Notes: generated by a model from the sequence alone, not told the origin. DNA of 16,685 nt from CAYUCE01 sp964443275 (GCA_964443275.1 CAYUCE010000040.1:1-16685), one strand, 5' to 3'. Counted from the first letter of the stretch, positions 1 through 7,243 are shown. Numbers and translations: made by a program.

Positions 1-2
1 AG

Positions 3-206
3 AACATTCTTAAGGCTTCCCGGCTAGCCGGTGTTGCTATAATAGCAACCACATTAACCACACTACTGGTTTTCGGCAATTTGATCCTTGCTCGAACACC
101 GGGGCTTAAATTATTAGGTCAATCAGCGCTTCTGGGGATTGGGTTTACGGCCATTTTTAGCCTTCTCCTGCTGCCCCCTTTAGTCTCTTTAAAGAAAAGT
201 AGGTAG
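3..206 (+). CDS. RND/MMPL-family exporter, C-terminal end (partial)
   Basis: The only open frame at the left edge encodes the last 67 residues of a membrane protein whose N-terminus lies outside the window. It shows two hydrophobic segments, about residues 9-30 (GVAIIATTLTTLLVFGNLIL) and 40-60. The second runs into LLLLPPLVSL and is followed by a short basic tail, KKSR. A threonine-rich helix, then a short loop with an HPGL-like stretch (here RTPGLKLLG), then a helix ending in LLPxL is the typical end of RND-superfamily MMPL/HpnN-type lipid or hydrophobic-compound exporters. The family call rests on this pattern only. The substrate cannot be judged. It is probably the last gene of an upstream unit, because a new consensus promoter follows about 75 bases later. 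Confidence 0.6.
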   Translation, partial: NILKASRLAGVAIIATTLTTLLVFGNLILARTPGLKLLGQSALLGIGFTAIFSLLLLPPLVSLKKSR

Positions 207-279
207 CGGATAGAATGCTCTAGTATAGGCGCCCAATTTCTTTTTACTTTCCCTATAGGATTAGCCATTTAGCTGCCAA

Positions 280-308
280 TTGACCAAAAGCTTACCTAAC
301 ACTATAAT
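280..308 (+). promoter_or_regulatory. Sigma70-type promoter for the orf182-rny operon
   Basis: TTGACC (280-285), a 17-base spacer and a perfect TATAAT (303-308). The predicted transcript start is near 315, about 54 bases before the first ATG at 369. It lies in the intergenic space after the exporter stop and is the only good promoter seen before rny, so it probably drives the downstream set. Confidence 0.75.
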
Positions 309-353
309 GGTAAGAGAATAGGTGTAGATTTTTTAACGAAAAAGATTGTCGCC

Positions 354-369
354 TGGTAAGAAATTACCA
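354..369 (+). promoter_or_regulatory. Small hairpin with GAAA tetraloop over the translation start
   Basis: TGGTAA (354-359) and TTACCA (364-369) form a perfect 6-bp stem closed by the GNRA-type loop GAAA (360-363). The 3' arm ends on the A of the ATG at 369, and the only weak ribosome-binding-like bases (GGTAAG) sit in the 5' arm. The hairpin could therefore mask initiation. A short A/T-rich stem like this can also arise by chance. Confidence 0.35.
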
Positions 370-917
370 TGATCGTGAAAATAGATGGGAAAAATTTATT
401 CGTTGATAACCAGACTACAATCGCAGAGCTAATTGAGTTGGCCAGGGAAATTGCGGACCGTTATCAATCCATAACTGAGTTAAGAATTAATGGCCAAACT
501 GTTTCCCAGTCCAGATTGGAAAAGATCAAAAAGGCTCCAATCTCTGAATTCAGTGGAACCAAACTGGAGCTCTTTTCCACTTCAGTTTATGATATGGTTT
601 CTGAGGTTCTGGATAAGGCAGCTAGATATATTAAACGGGTAAAAAATGCTCGGGTTTTGACCGATCAAGATATAAGGGAAATAATAAAAAGTTTCCAATG
701 GTTAAATTTAGCGATCATTCAGGTCAATTCGCATCTCGATTTGAGGGAAAACAACCAAATAAAAGAATTGGTAGAAAGAAATTCCAATTTCTGCAAAAGT
801 CTAAGCGAGAGCCTTCCAATTGAGGATGAAAATAACCCCCATCTAGAGGATGAGATCAAAGGCAAACTGAAACCTTACCTACGTCTAATTGATGAACTCA
901 AAGATGAGTTTAAATAA
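369..917 (+). CDS. Uncharacterised 182-residue protein, first gene of the rny operon
   Basis: I do not recognise a characterised family. The first 70 residues read like a small alpha/beta domain: an MIVKIDGKNLFVDNQ strand pair, a helix, then ITELRINGQTV and a strand ending KLELFSTS. This resembles a beta-grasp-like fold, but that is inference. Residues 72-182 are mostly amphipathic helix, including a W (residue 111), one Cys (142) and a charged C-terminus, ELKDEFK. No signal peptide or membrane segment is visible, so it is probably cytosolic. The ATG at 369 is the first usable start after the promoter at 280-308, though it has only a weak ribosome binding site inside a hairpin. It ends 32 bases before the rny start, so it is very likely cotranscribed with RNase Y. 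Confidence 0.8.
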   Translation: MIVKIDGKNLFVDNQTTIAELIELAREIADRYQSITELRINGQTVSQSRLEKIKKAPISEFSGTKLELFSTSVYDMVSEVLDKAARYIKRVKNARVLTDQDIREIIKSFQWLNLAIIQVNSHLDLRENNQIKELVERNSNFCKSLSESLPIEDENNPHLEDEIKGKLKPYLRLIDELKDEFK

Positions 918-949
918 TAGTGAAGATGTTAAAAAGAGGTGTGGATCGA

Positions 950-2479
950 ATGCAAAATATGCTAATATCCGTTGCGGGTGTAAGCTTGCTGCTTGTCGGA
1001 TACCTACTAGGAAGGGCTCATTACAAGAGGCACCTCGCTTTTACGCAAGAAAGAGCCGAGGATATACTGACCAACGCCAGAAAAGAGGCAGAAAGCTTGA
1101 AGAGAGAAAAGATACTGGAAGGTACAAAGGAAATTCAACAGCTACAAGAGAAGCTGGATACTCGGATGGAGGAAAGAAAAAGAGAACTAAAGCAAATGGA
1201 GGAGAGGATCTTAAAGAGAGAGGATCGGATAGAGAAGAAAAGTAACAAATTGGAGGAAATGGAGAAAGTTGTGGTAAAGAACGCCCAAACGACCAAAGAA
1301 TTGGTTGAAAAAGGCCAGCTTCTGATCAAGGAAGAGAGGAATAAATTAGAAAAAATCGCCGGTCTTTCCAGCTTGGAAGCACGAGAGCAACTGCGGGAGA
1401 AAGTAGAAGAGGAATCTAGAAGATTTTTCTCTCAGAAGATCAAAAAAGTGAAAGAAAAAGCCAGCGAGGAAGCGGAGAGAGAGGCCAGAAAAATTATCGC
1501 CTGTGCCATCGGTCGATATGGGGCTGATCAAGTGGAGGAGAACACGGTTAGCTCCGTACCTTTACCTAACGATGACTACAAGGGCAGAATAATCGGACGG
1601 GAGGGCCGAAATATAAGAACTTTTGAGGCCCTCACCGGTGTGGAAGTATTGGTAGATGATACACCGGAAGCGGTGGTCCTCTCCTGTTTTCACCCCATAA
1701 GAAGGGAGGTTGCTAGAATGGCCATGGAAAGGCTAGTTGAAGATGGCCGTATCCATCCTGCTCACATAAAAAAGCAGGTGGAGAAAGCGAAGAAAAGAAT
1801 AGAGGAAAGAATAAAAGAGGAGGGTCAAAAAGCGATTTTTGACTTGGGACTTGACGGAATTCATCCCCAATTGGTGAATCTGATCGGAAAGTTAAACTAC
1901 AGAACAAGCTACGGGCAGAATCAATTGCAACACTCCATGGAAGTAAGCTTTATTGCCAGGATGTTAGCAGAGGAATTGGGTATTGATCCAATTCCGGCTA
2001 AAAGGGCCGGTATTTTACACGATATCGGCAAAGCGGTTGATCATAAAGTGGAAGGTCCCCACCCTTTAATTAGCGCCGACCTAGCTAAAAGGTACGGGGA
2101 ATCAGAAGAAATTATTCATGCCGTGGCCGCTCACAACGAGGACGTAGAGCCACAATCGGTTTTAGCGGTTATCATTCAAGCTGCTGATACCCTTTCGGCC
2201 GCCCGCCCCGGGGCCCGACAGGACGCTTTAGAAAGTTACATACAGAGGCTGGAAAACCTGGAGAAAATCGGAAATTCCTTCCCGGGGGTAAAAGAGGCTT
2301 TCTGTATACAGGCAGGCAGAGAAATCAGAATTATGGTTAATCCGGAAGAAATCAGCGATGATTCAGCAGCCAGGCTCTCTTATGAGATAGCCCGGACCAT
2401 TGAAGAGAAAATGGATTACCCCGGTGAAATAAAGGTCAACGTAATCAGGAAAACCCAGTTTTTAGAAAGCGCTCGATAA
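950..2479 (+). CDS. rny: Ribonuclease Y
   Basis: Membrane-anchored endoribonuclease that initiates mRNA decay in many bacteria. With the ATG at 950 the product has 509 residues, close to the usual ~520. Domain order matches the family: an N-terminal transmembrane helix (about 4-20), a long charged coiled coil (about 30-190), a KH RNA-binding domain with GRIIGREGRNIRTFE at 212-226, then an HD domain with metal-binding H328 and the HD pair H357-D358 in GILHDIGK, and the conserved C-terminal region. I chose 950 over the in-frame GTG at 920 because GAGGTG (936-941) lies 8 bases upstream and this start puts the membrane helix at the very N-terminus. It follows the unknown 182-residue gene in the same operon and precedes spoVS, an arrangement known from Firmicutes. 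Confidence 0.96.
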   Translation: MQNMLISVAGVSLLLVGYLLGRAHYKRHLAFTQERAEDILTNARKEAESLKREKILEGTKEIQQLQEKLDTRMEERKRELKQMEERILKREDRIEKKSNKLEEMEKVVVKNAQTTKELVEKGQLLIKEERNKLEKIAGLSSLEAREQLREKVEEESRRFFSQKIKKVKEKASEEAEREARKIIACAIGRYGADQVEENTVSSVPLPNDDYKGRIIGREGRNIRTFEALTGVEVLVDDTPEAVVLSCFHPIRREVARMAMERLVEDGRIHPAHIKKQVEKAKKRIEERIKEEGQKAIFDLGLDGIHPQLVNLIGKLNYRTSYGQNQLQHSMEVSFIARMLAEELGIDPIPAKRAGILHDIGKAVDHKVEGPHPLISADLAKRYGESEEIIHAVAAHNEDVEPQSVLAVIIQAADTLSAARPGARQDALESYIQRLENLEKIGNSFPGVKEAFCIQAGREIRIMVNPEEISDDSAARLSYEIARTIEEKMDYPGEIKVNVIRKTQFLESAR

Positions 2480-2566
2480 GGTACCAGATGTAGCTATCTG
2501 GATATGACAAGTAAAATGAATACGCCTAACGCAAATCCAAAGTAAAAACCAAGGAGGAGATATGAG

Positions 2567-2968
2567 ATGGAGACTCTAAAAGTGTCCTCGACTTCCGATC
2601 CCAGCTCGACTGCCGGAGCGCTGGCTAATTCCATTCGTGAAAACGGCAAGGTCAAACTCCAGGTAATCGGTCCAAGGGCGGTCAACCAGGCAGTTAAAGC
2701 CATAGCCATAGCCAGAGGTTATATTGCCCCATCGGGAGTAGACTTGGTATCCAGCCCTCAATTTATTGATATTATGATAGACGGTGAGGAAAGGACCGCC
2801 ATCCGTATGCTGGTAGAACCCAGAAATCCAATTTCTAACCTAAAACCCCACAGCTTAGCTGAAAAAGATACACAGGAAACTGAAAGGTTAGAAAAGGAAG
2901 AAGGGAATAAAAAAATGGAAATAGATGAAATAAACCCAATCCAATATCAACCGGGAAAAGGGAAGTAG
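2567..2968 (+). CDS. spoVS: Stage V sporulation protein S-like (SpoVS) with C-terminal extension
   Basis: Residues 1-86 match SpoVS closely: METLKVSSTSDPSSTAGALA at the start, VIGPRAVNQAVKAIAIARGY in the middle, and DGEERTAIRMLVEPRNP at the end. SpoVS is a small Alba-like protein, probably nucleic-acid binding. It affects sporulation in Bacillus but also occurs widely in non-sporulating bacteria. The usual protein has about 86 residues; this one has 133. The extra C-terminal part (about 88-133) is hydrophilic, Glu/Lys-rich and low-complexity, ending QYQPGKGK. The start is clear: AAGGAGGAG lies just upstream, and the nearby upstream ATG (2562) is out of frame. It sits 87 bases after rny, where Bacillus has ymdB between the two genes; ymdB is absent here. 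Confidence 0.93.
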   Translation: METLKVSSTSDPSSTAGALANSIRENGKVKLQVIGPRAVNQAVKAIAIARGYIAPSGVDLVSSPQFIDIMIDGEERTAIRMLVEPRNPISNLKPHSLAEKDTQETERLEKEEGNKKMEIDEINPIQYQPGKGK

Positions 2969-3014
2969 TCGTTGATATTTCGTTCTACTAAACTAATCTA
3001 TATAAGATCTATCC

Positions 3015-3524
3015 ATGCTTCAAATCCTTTATGAAATCGTATTTTCTCCCCGGATCGGGTTTAGAAAGGCAATCAAAAAAAACTCAACTTTAGGACCTTC
3101 TATACTAATATCTGCAATTGGGTTAATGAACGGATTTGCCATCATTGAGTCTGGAGATCAGTTGTGGTTATTTTCTCTTTTTTACGTGGTCGCTCTTTTA
3201 ATTTTTTGGTTCAGTCAATCGGCCTTTCTCAACCTGATTGGTGAGCTTCTAGGGGGCAAAAAAGGGGGGAAAGCACTTCTTATTTGTATTGGCTACACGA
3301 TCTTTCCCTTCCTTTTCCTGACTCCTTTCCATTCGTTCTCCGGGCCGATCTTTGTGGCCGCCTCCCTTATATTGCTGGCCTGGGTAATCTGGCTTGAGGT
3401 ATTGGCAATGGAGGAGGCACAAGATATTACCTTTAAAAAGGCGATTTTTGCTTGCCTCCTTCCCATCGCAGTCTATGTTATAGTTTCCTTTTCCGGAATT
3501 TCCTTCACTTCCCGGGGGAGCTGA
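3015..3524 (+). CDS. Yip1-like multi-spanning membrane protein
   Basis: 169 residues with about five hydrophobic segments (roughly 28-48, 50-78, 88-104, 110-130 and 143-160). The pattern fits bacterial Yip1-domain proteins: an N-terminal FSPRIGFRKAIKKN stretch before the first helix, then a Gly-rich LLGGKKGGKALLICIGY loop, and a helix with Pro (FPFLFLTPF). The bacterial members have no settled function. Topology is inferred by eye. The ATG at 3015 has only a weak upstream ribosome binding site. It follows spoVS by 46 bases and is followed at once (6 bases) by a small AtpZ-like gene, so the two may be cotranscribed. Confidence 0.65.
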   Translation: MLQILYEIVFSPRIGFRKAIKKNSTLGPSILISAIGLMNGFAIIESGDQLWLFSLFYVVALLIFWFSQSAFLNLIGELLGGKKGGKALLICIGYTIFPFLFLTPFHSFSGPIFVAASLILLAWVIWLEVLAMEEAQDITFKKAIFACLLPIAVYVIVSFSGISFTSRGS

Positions 3525-3530
3525 GCCAAA

Positions 3531-3758
3531 ATGAACGATAACGACTGGAAAAAGGAGGCCTTCAAAACGGCCGCTTTGGTTAGTCAACTGGGGCTAGTTG
3601 TGGTGATATCAATACTTATTCCCCTCGCTGCCGGCTACTTTCTTGATAAATTAATCGGTGCCCAGATAGTCTTCAAGATCCTAGGATTGATTTTAGGGGT
3701 TGGGGCTGGTTACTGGAATGGGGCCAAGACGTTAAAGAAATTTTTGAAAAAACTGTAG
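3531..3758 (+). CDS. AtpZ/AtpI-family small membrane protein
   Basis: 75 residues with two transmembrane helices (about 15-36 and 45-63). The motif LGLVVVISILIPLAAGYFLD, followed by LGLILGVGAGYWNGAK, is characteristic of the AtpZ/AtpI group (ATPase_gene1 type). These proteins usually sit at the start of F-type ATP synthase operons and help c-ring assembly or magnesium transport. Here no ATP synthase gene follows: after the stop comes about 160 bases of intergenic DNA with a new promoter and an unrelated gene. It is therefore an orphan or relocated copy. A GGGGGAG stretch upstream of the ATG gives a reasonable ribosome binding site. The family call is good; the role here is open. Confidence 0.8.
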   Translation: MNDNDWKKEAFKTAALVSQLGLVVVISILIPLAAGYFLDKLIGAQIVFKILGLILGVGAGYWNGAKTLKKFLKKL

Positions 3759-3764
3759 ATAACA

Positions 3765-3779
3765 GTTACCCAGGGTCAC
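3765..3779. promoter_or_regulatory. Imperfect 15-base palindrome upstream of the PPIase-TPR promoter
   Basis: GTTACCCaGGGTCAC has one mismatched pair around a central A and lies about 35 bases upstream of the -35 box at 3813. Dyads like this can be operators, but there is a single copy and no known regulator match, so this is only a candidate site. Confidence 0.25.
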
Positions 3780-3812
3780 CAGAAGGTATTAAATAAATAC
3801 TTAGGGGTTACC

Positions 3813-3841
3813 TTGACACACAATTTCTGGTTCAATATTAT
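3813..3841 (+). promoter_or_regulatory. Sigma70-type promoter for the PPIase-TPR gene
   Basis: TTGACA (3813-3818) is a perfect -35 box, followed by a 17-base spacer and TATTAT (3836-3841). The predicted start near 3848 leaves a leader of about 70 bases before the ATG at 3919. It marks a new transcription unit after the AtpZ-like gene. Confidence 0.75.
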
Positions 3842-3918
3842 CAACTCGGCACTTTACTTGGTAGGCGGCGAACCCAAAGTATACAGCAAATTAACCAAAC
3901 CGGGGTGAACTTAACGTA

Positions 3919-6399
3919 ATGAGAAGATTTATGGAAAAATATCAAAAGCTTATAATCTGGATTATGGTGGGAGGCTTTTTTATAGGTGGAGTGATTGCCC
4001 TCTCTTTAAACCGGTTCAATTTCGGAGGTAATCAGAGCACCCAGCAGGAAACTTCTCCCACCGCCATAGTGGTAAATGGGGAAAAGATAAATGAAAGCCA
4101 GTTCAATCAGGCTTATGAAAATTTAAAACAGCAGTACAGTCAGTTTTATCAACAGATGGGCCAAGACTTTTCCCAAAATTTAGAAGGAACGTCCGGAGCC
4201 CGCTTCAAACTCCGGCTCAAATCCGACGTAGCTCAGTCCCTCATCCGTCAGGCTATATTAAATCAGGAAAGTAAGGAAAGAAGAATTAAAGCGCCTTCGG
4301 ACCAGGTCGAGGAGCAATTTCAATCCCAATACAATTCTCTTCTTCAAAGCTACGGTATGACCGAAGAAGACCTCAAGGAAAGGCTCCAAGCTTATGATAT
4401 GACTCTTAATCAATTCAAGGAACAGATCAAAGACAGTATTCGCCAACAACTAAAACAAGAAATACTCAAAGGAGTGGTTGTAGGGGATATCAAGCCTGCA
4501 GACCAAGAGTTAAAGGAGTACTTTGAGGAAAATAAGGATAAATATGTTACGCTGGAAGAGATAAAGGCCTCACATATACTCCTTGATTCCAAAGAGAAGG
4601 CCGAGGAGGTTCATAAAGAATTAGAAGAAGGTGCGGATTTTGCCGAACTAGCCAAGGAGTACTCAAAAGATACATCTAATGCGGAAAAGGGTGGGGATCT
4701 GGGATGGTTTAGCCGGGGGAAGATGGTCCCTGAATTCGAAGAAGTGGCCTTCTCCCTTGAAAAAGGAGTCATAACTGATCCGGTGAAGACTGAATACGGC
4801 TGGCATATCATCAAGCTGGTGGACAGAAAAGAAGGGGAAGATAAAACTTTTGAAGAGGTAAAAGACGAAGTAAAGGCAGATTATGTAAAAGAAGAAAAAG
4901 ATAAAAGATTTGAAGAGTGGTATAGAGAAGCTAAAGAAAGATCCGATATTCAGATAAAAATGCCCGTGCTTAAGGCATACAACCTGGAGCAAGAGGACCG
5001 GGAAGAAGGGCTTAAAGAATACCAACGGATTAAAGAAGAGGGCTTAGCTGATGATCCCTATCTGGATTACTACATAGCCAGCAACCAAAAAGAAAAGCTG
5101 GAAGAGGCCAAAAAGGAGAGGAGTGAACTTAAGGAAAAAGAAGGAGTGGAAAATAAAGAGAAAAAGCTGGAAGAACTTGACCAAAAAATTAAAACTTTAA
5201 CCCAAAAGACACTTGAACACTATTTAGCATTAATGGAGAAGGGGGTAGCGGACCAAACCGCTTTTGAATATATGCTGGAACTGGATCCGGATAATCCCAA
5301 AATTCACTATCAATACGCAGAAACCTTACTGACCAACAAAAGGGCCAGTGAAGCCATCTCCCATCTAAAAAAGGCCATAGAACTTGATCCTGAATTTGCC
5401 CCCCCCAGAATTACCTTTGCGGACCAGTTAATGGAAAGGAAAAATTACAAAGAGGCAATCGAACATTATCAAAAAGCACTACAGATAAAAGAGGACCCGG
5501 ACGTAAAATTAAAACTGGCCAAAGCTTATCTTGAAAACGATGACTACGAAAAAGCAGAAAACAGACTAAAGGAAATTCTATCTGATAACCCGAAAAGCAT
5601 AAGAGTTCTGGAAACTCTGGGAGACCTATATTTTGAAAAAGAAGATTACCAGAAAGCATCCCAGTATCTAAAGAAAGCTCTGGATGTAAATAGGAGTACA
5701 GAGCTTTGGACTAAGTTGGGAAAGGTCTATTTGAAGTCAGGAAATTATTCCCAGGCAAAAAACGCCTTTCAAACCGTCTTAGATGCTTCCCCTTATTCCA
5801 CGGAAAGTTATTTAGGATTGGGAGATGTATTTAGAGCGGAAGGAAACAACGAACAAGCCTTGGCCAAATACAAAGAGGGCTTGAATAGAGCAATGAATTA
5901 CGGGTTGATCAAAGCATTTAGCCAAAGGATACTGGAATTAGAACCTGATAATCTTGAGGTTCGGCTCCAACTGGCCGATGCCCACAAACAAGAACACGTT
6001 TATGATGGAGCTATCAAACAGTATGAGGCGGTGCTGGAAAGAAATCCTGCCAATAAAAAAGCATTCCAGGCTTACCTAGGGATAGGTGACTGTTATACGG
6101 GAAAGACTGAATACGAGAATGCTAAATCCTCTTATAAATCCGCTCTTGAGTTTGCAGATTCCGATCAGAATAAAATAAATGTGTATAACAAAATAGTTGA
6201 GTCAGCCAGATCCAAAGCGGGCTCCGAAGGTACGTTGGATGAGGACGGTCTGAACGCTCTCTTTGAACTAGCTTCACTATATAAAAAAGGTGGTGAGCTG
6301 CAAAAAGCAAAGGACTCCCTCTCGAGGTTACAAGAGGAAGCCCCCCAGTTTAAAGAAGAGGAAGTCAAATCTTTACTTGAGGAACTTAAAGGAACTTGA
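3919..6399 (+). CDS. Membrane-anchored parvulin peptidyl-prolyl isomerase fused to a TPR array
   Basis: 826 residues. A short basic start is followed by one transmembrane helix (about 9-29), so the bulk is predicted to be extracytoplasmic, as in PpiD and PrsA/SurA-type foldases. Residues 45-200 form a helical SurA-N-like chaperone region beginning IVVNGEKINESQFNQAYE. Residues 212-304 are a parvulin domain with ASHIL, GGDLGWF, MVPEFEEVAFSL and YGWHIIKL, all family signatures. A Lys/Glu-rich stretch (355-430) follows, then about ten TPR-like repeats (440-815) such as ALELDPxxxxxxxxxA units. The start has GGGGTGA 10 bases upstream and a promoter at 3813. Parvulins usually end soon after the PPIase domain, so the long TPR tail is notable. 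The stop at 6397 may be premature: a +1 shift continues to 6448 with acidic sequence like the rest. Confidence 0.88.
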   Translation: MRRFMEKYQKLIIWIMVGGFFIGGVIALSLNRFNFGGNQSTQQETSPTAIVVNGEKINESQFNQAYENLKQQYSQFYQQMGQDFSQNLEGTSGARFKLRLKSDVAQSLIRQAILNQESKERRIKAPSDQVEEQFQSQYNSLLQSYGMTEEDLKERLQAYDMTLNQFKEQIKDSIRQQLKQEILKGVVVGDIKPADQELKEYFEENKDKYVTLEEIKASHILLDSKEKAEEVHKELEEGADFAELAKEYSKDTSNAEKGGDLGWFSRGKMVPEFEEVAFSLEKGVITDPVKTEYGWHIIKLVDRKEGEDKTFEEVKDEVKADYVKEEKDKRFEEWYREAKERSDIQIKMPVLKAYNLEQEDREEGLKEYQRIKEEGLADDPYLDYYIASNQKEKLEEAKKERSELKEKEGVENKEKKLEELDQKIKTLTQKTLEHYLALMEKGVADQTAFEYMLELDPDNPKIHYQYAETLLTNKRASEAISHLKKAIELDPEFAPPRITFADQLMERKNYKEAIEHYQKALQIKEDPDVKLKLAKAYLENDDYEKAENRLKEILSDNPKSIRVLETLGDLYFEKEDYQKASQYLKKALDVNRSTELWTKLGKVYLKSGNYSQAKNAFQTVLDASPYSTESYLGLGDVFRAEGNNEQALAKYKEGLNRAMNYGLIKAFSQRILELEPDNLEVRLQLADAHKQEHVYDGAIKQYEAVLERNPANKKAFQAYLGIGDCYTGKTEYENAKSSYKSALEFADSDQNKINVYNKIVESARSKAGSEGTLDEDGLNALFELASLYKKGGELQKAKDSLSRLQEEAPQFKEEEVKSLLEELKGT

Positions 6400-6448
6400 A
6401 AAAATCGGCCAAGAAGATGAAAGCAGCGAAGAGGACCAAAAGATATAA
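6389..6448 (+). other. Possible continuation of the PPIase-TPR gene in the +1 frame
   Basis: Directly across the annotated stop (6397-6399), the +1 frame reads KELEKIGQEDESSEEDQKI and then stops with TAA at 6446-6448. It joins naturally to the preceding LLEEL, and its composition matches the acidic, Lys/Glu-rich protein upstream. The -1 frame gives a basic, unrelated tail. This suggests either a one-base indel in the assembly or a recent natural frameshift that trimmed 15 or so residues. It could also be chance over only 19 codons. Confidence 0.4.
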
Positions 6449-6516
6449 ATAAGGAGTTAAAGGAAAAAATCGATAAATCAAACACAAAACCTCACTTTGA
6501 GACTATAAAGCTATTT

Positions 6517-6732
6517 GTGGAGGTGCCTGAAGAGGACCTACATTTTTTGGATGGGATAGTAAAAGGGTATCCGGGAATTGCAAACGTAAGACGGGAGTAC
6601 ATTACCAAAGATGGAAAAAAGTATTTTTTGATCCTTGTATCCCCAGATTTTTTAGATGAAATGAAAAAAGTACTGACCAGGTTAAAAAAGTATATTCATA
6701 TAGGTGATTCTTTCATCCAGTCCGATGCTTAA
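6517..6732 (+). CDS. DUF4911-like small protein (true start probably upstream)
   Basis: 71 residues from the GTG at 6517. The sequence FLDGIVKGYPGIANVRREY followed by a strand and LVSPDFLDEMKKVLTRLKK resembles DUF4911 proteins, a short alpha/beta family of unknown function often placed beside yqeG. The reading frame stays open back to 6421, and the bases before the GTG encode HFETIKLFVEV, which looks like the first strand of the domain. No ATG, GTG or TTG exists in that upstream stretch. The best ribosome binding site (AAGGAG, 6451-6456) points to a non-canonical start, perhaps ATC at 6469, or to a sequence error. The last bases overlap the ATG of the next gene, suggesting translational coupling. 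The family call is moderate. Confidence 0.7.
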   Translation: MEVPEEDLHFLDGIVKGYPGIANVRREYITKDGKKYFLILVSPDFLDEMKKVLTRLKKYIHIGDSFIQSDA

Positions 6733-7243
6733 AAATAGGTTTATTCCCGATCAAAGGCTCTTATCTATTAAAAATTTGGATATCCAAAAGCTTAAAGCTT
6801 TACACAAACGGGGGATAATTTTTGATCTGGACAACACTTTAGGAGAGCAGGGAGCGGATAAGATAGATGAAGAGGTTGTAGAATTATTTAAGAAACTACT
6901 TAAAAGCGGGTTTAAAATAGGAATCTTGAGCAACGATCGCGGCAACAACCGGAAAAATCTAAAAGAGAAACTCTCCTATCTGCCGATCATTTTTGATGCC
7001 AAAAAACCCCGCCGAGGGGGCTATCGAAAGATTCTTAGTCAAATGGGGCTAACCCCTAAAGAAACAGTGATGGTGGGAGATCAGGTATTCACCGATATTT
7101 ACGGAGCAAATAGATTAGGTATCTATTCCATTCTAGTTCCTCCGGTAAACTCTTCTACTGATCCCTTTTTTACCAAGCTAAAGAGGCTTTTCAGAAACCT
7201 GCTTTTTTATTTACTTAGGGATCGAGCCAAATCAGGACAGTAA
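6725..7243 (+). CDS. YqeG-family HAD (IIIA) phosphatase
   Basis: Haloacid-dehalogenase-superfamily phosphatase of the YqeG type. With the ATG at 6725 it has 172 residues, the usual size. It begins MLKNRFIPDQRLLSIKNLDI, much like YqeG proteins. The catalytic motif I is FDLDNTL (nucleophile D34, general acid/base D36); motif II is ILSND; motif III/IV is MVGDQVFTDIYGANRLGI. The physiological substrate is not established for the family. An upstream in-frame GTG (6704) exists, but 6725 fits the family start. It overlaps the stop of the DUF4911-like gene by 8 bases, so coupled translation is likely. In many bacteria yqeG lies with yqeH and aroE; those are not here. Confidence 0.88.
   Translation: MLKNRFIPDQRLLSIKNLDIQKLKALHKRGIIFDLDNTLGEQGADKIDEEVVELFKKLLKSGFKIGILSNDRGNNRKNLKEKLSYLPIIFDAKKPRRGGYRKILSQMGLTPKETVMVGDQVFTDIYGANRLGIYSILVPPVNSSTDPFFTKLKRLFRNLLFYLLRDRAKSGQ

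Noticed and set aside
224..257. TATAGG/CCTATA pairing after the exporter gene as a terminator
   Set aside because: Only 6 A/T-rich pairs with a loop over 20 bases, and no T run after the second arm.
920..949. Upstream GTG start for rny
   Set aside because: It has no ribosome binding site. GAGGTG at 936-941 fits the ATG at 950, which also places the membrane anchor at the N-terminus.
889..1245. A 118-residue open frame overlapping the start of rny
   Set aside because: It is a different frame inside the rny coiled-coil region, basic and low-complexity, with no ribosome binding site. RNase Y is unmistakable in the correct frame.
2484..2501. Hairpin CCAGAT/ATCTGG after rny as a terminator
   Set aside because: The stem is 6 bp without a T run, and spoVS follows closely. 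At most it is an mRNA-stability or processing element.
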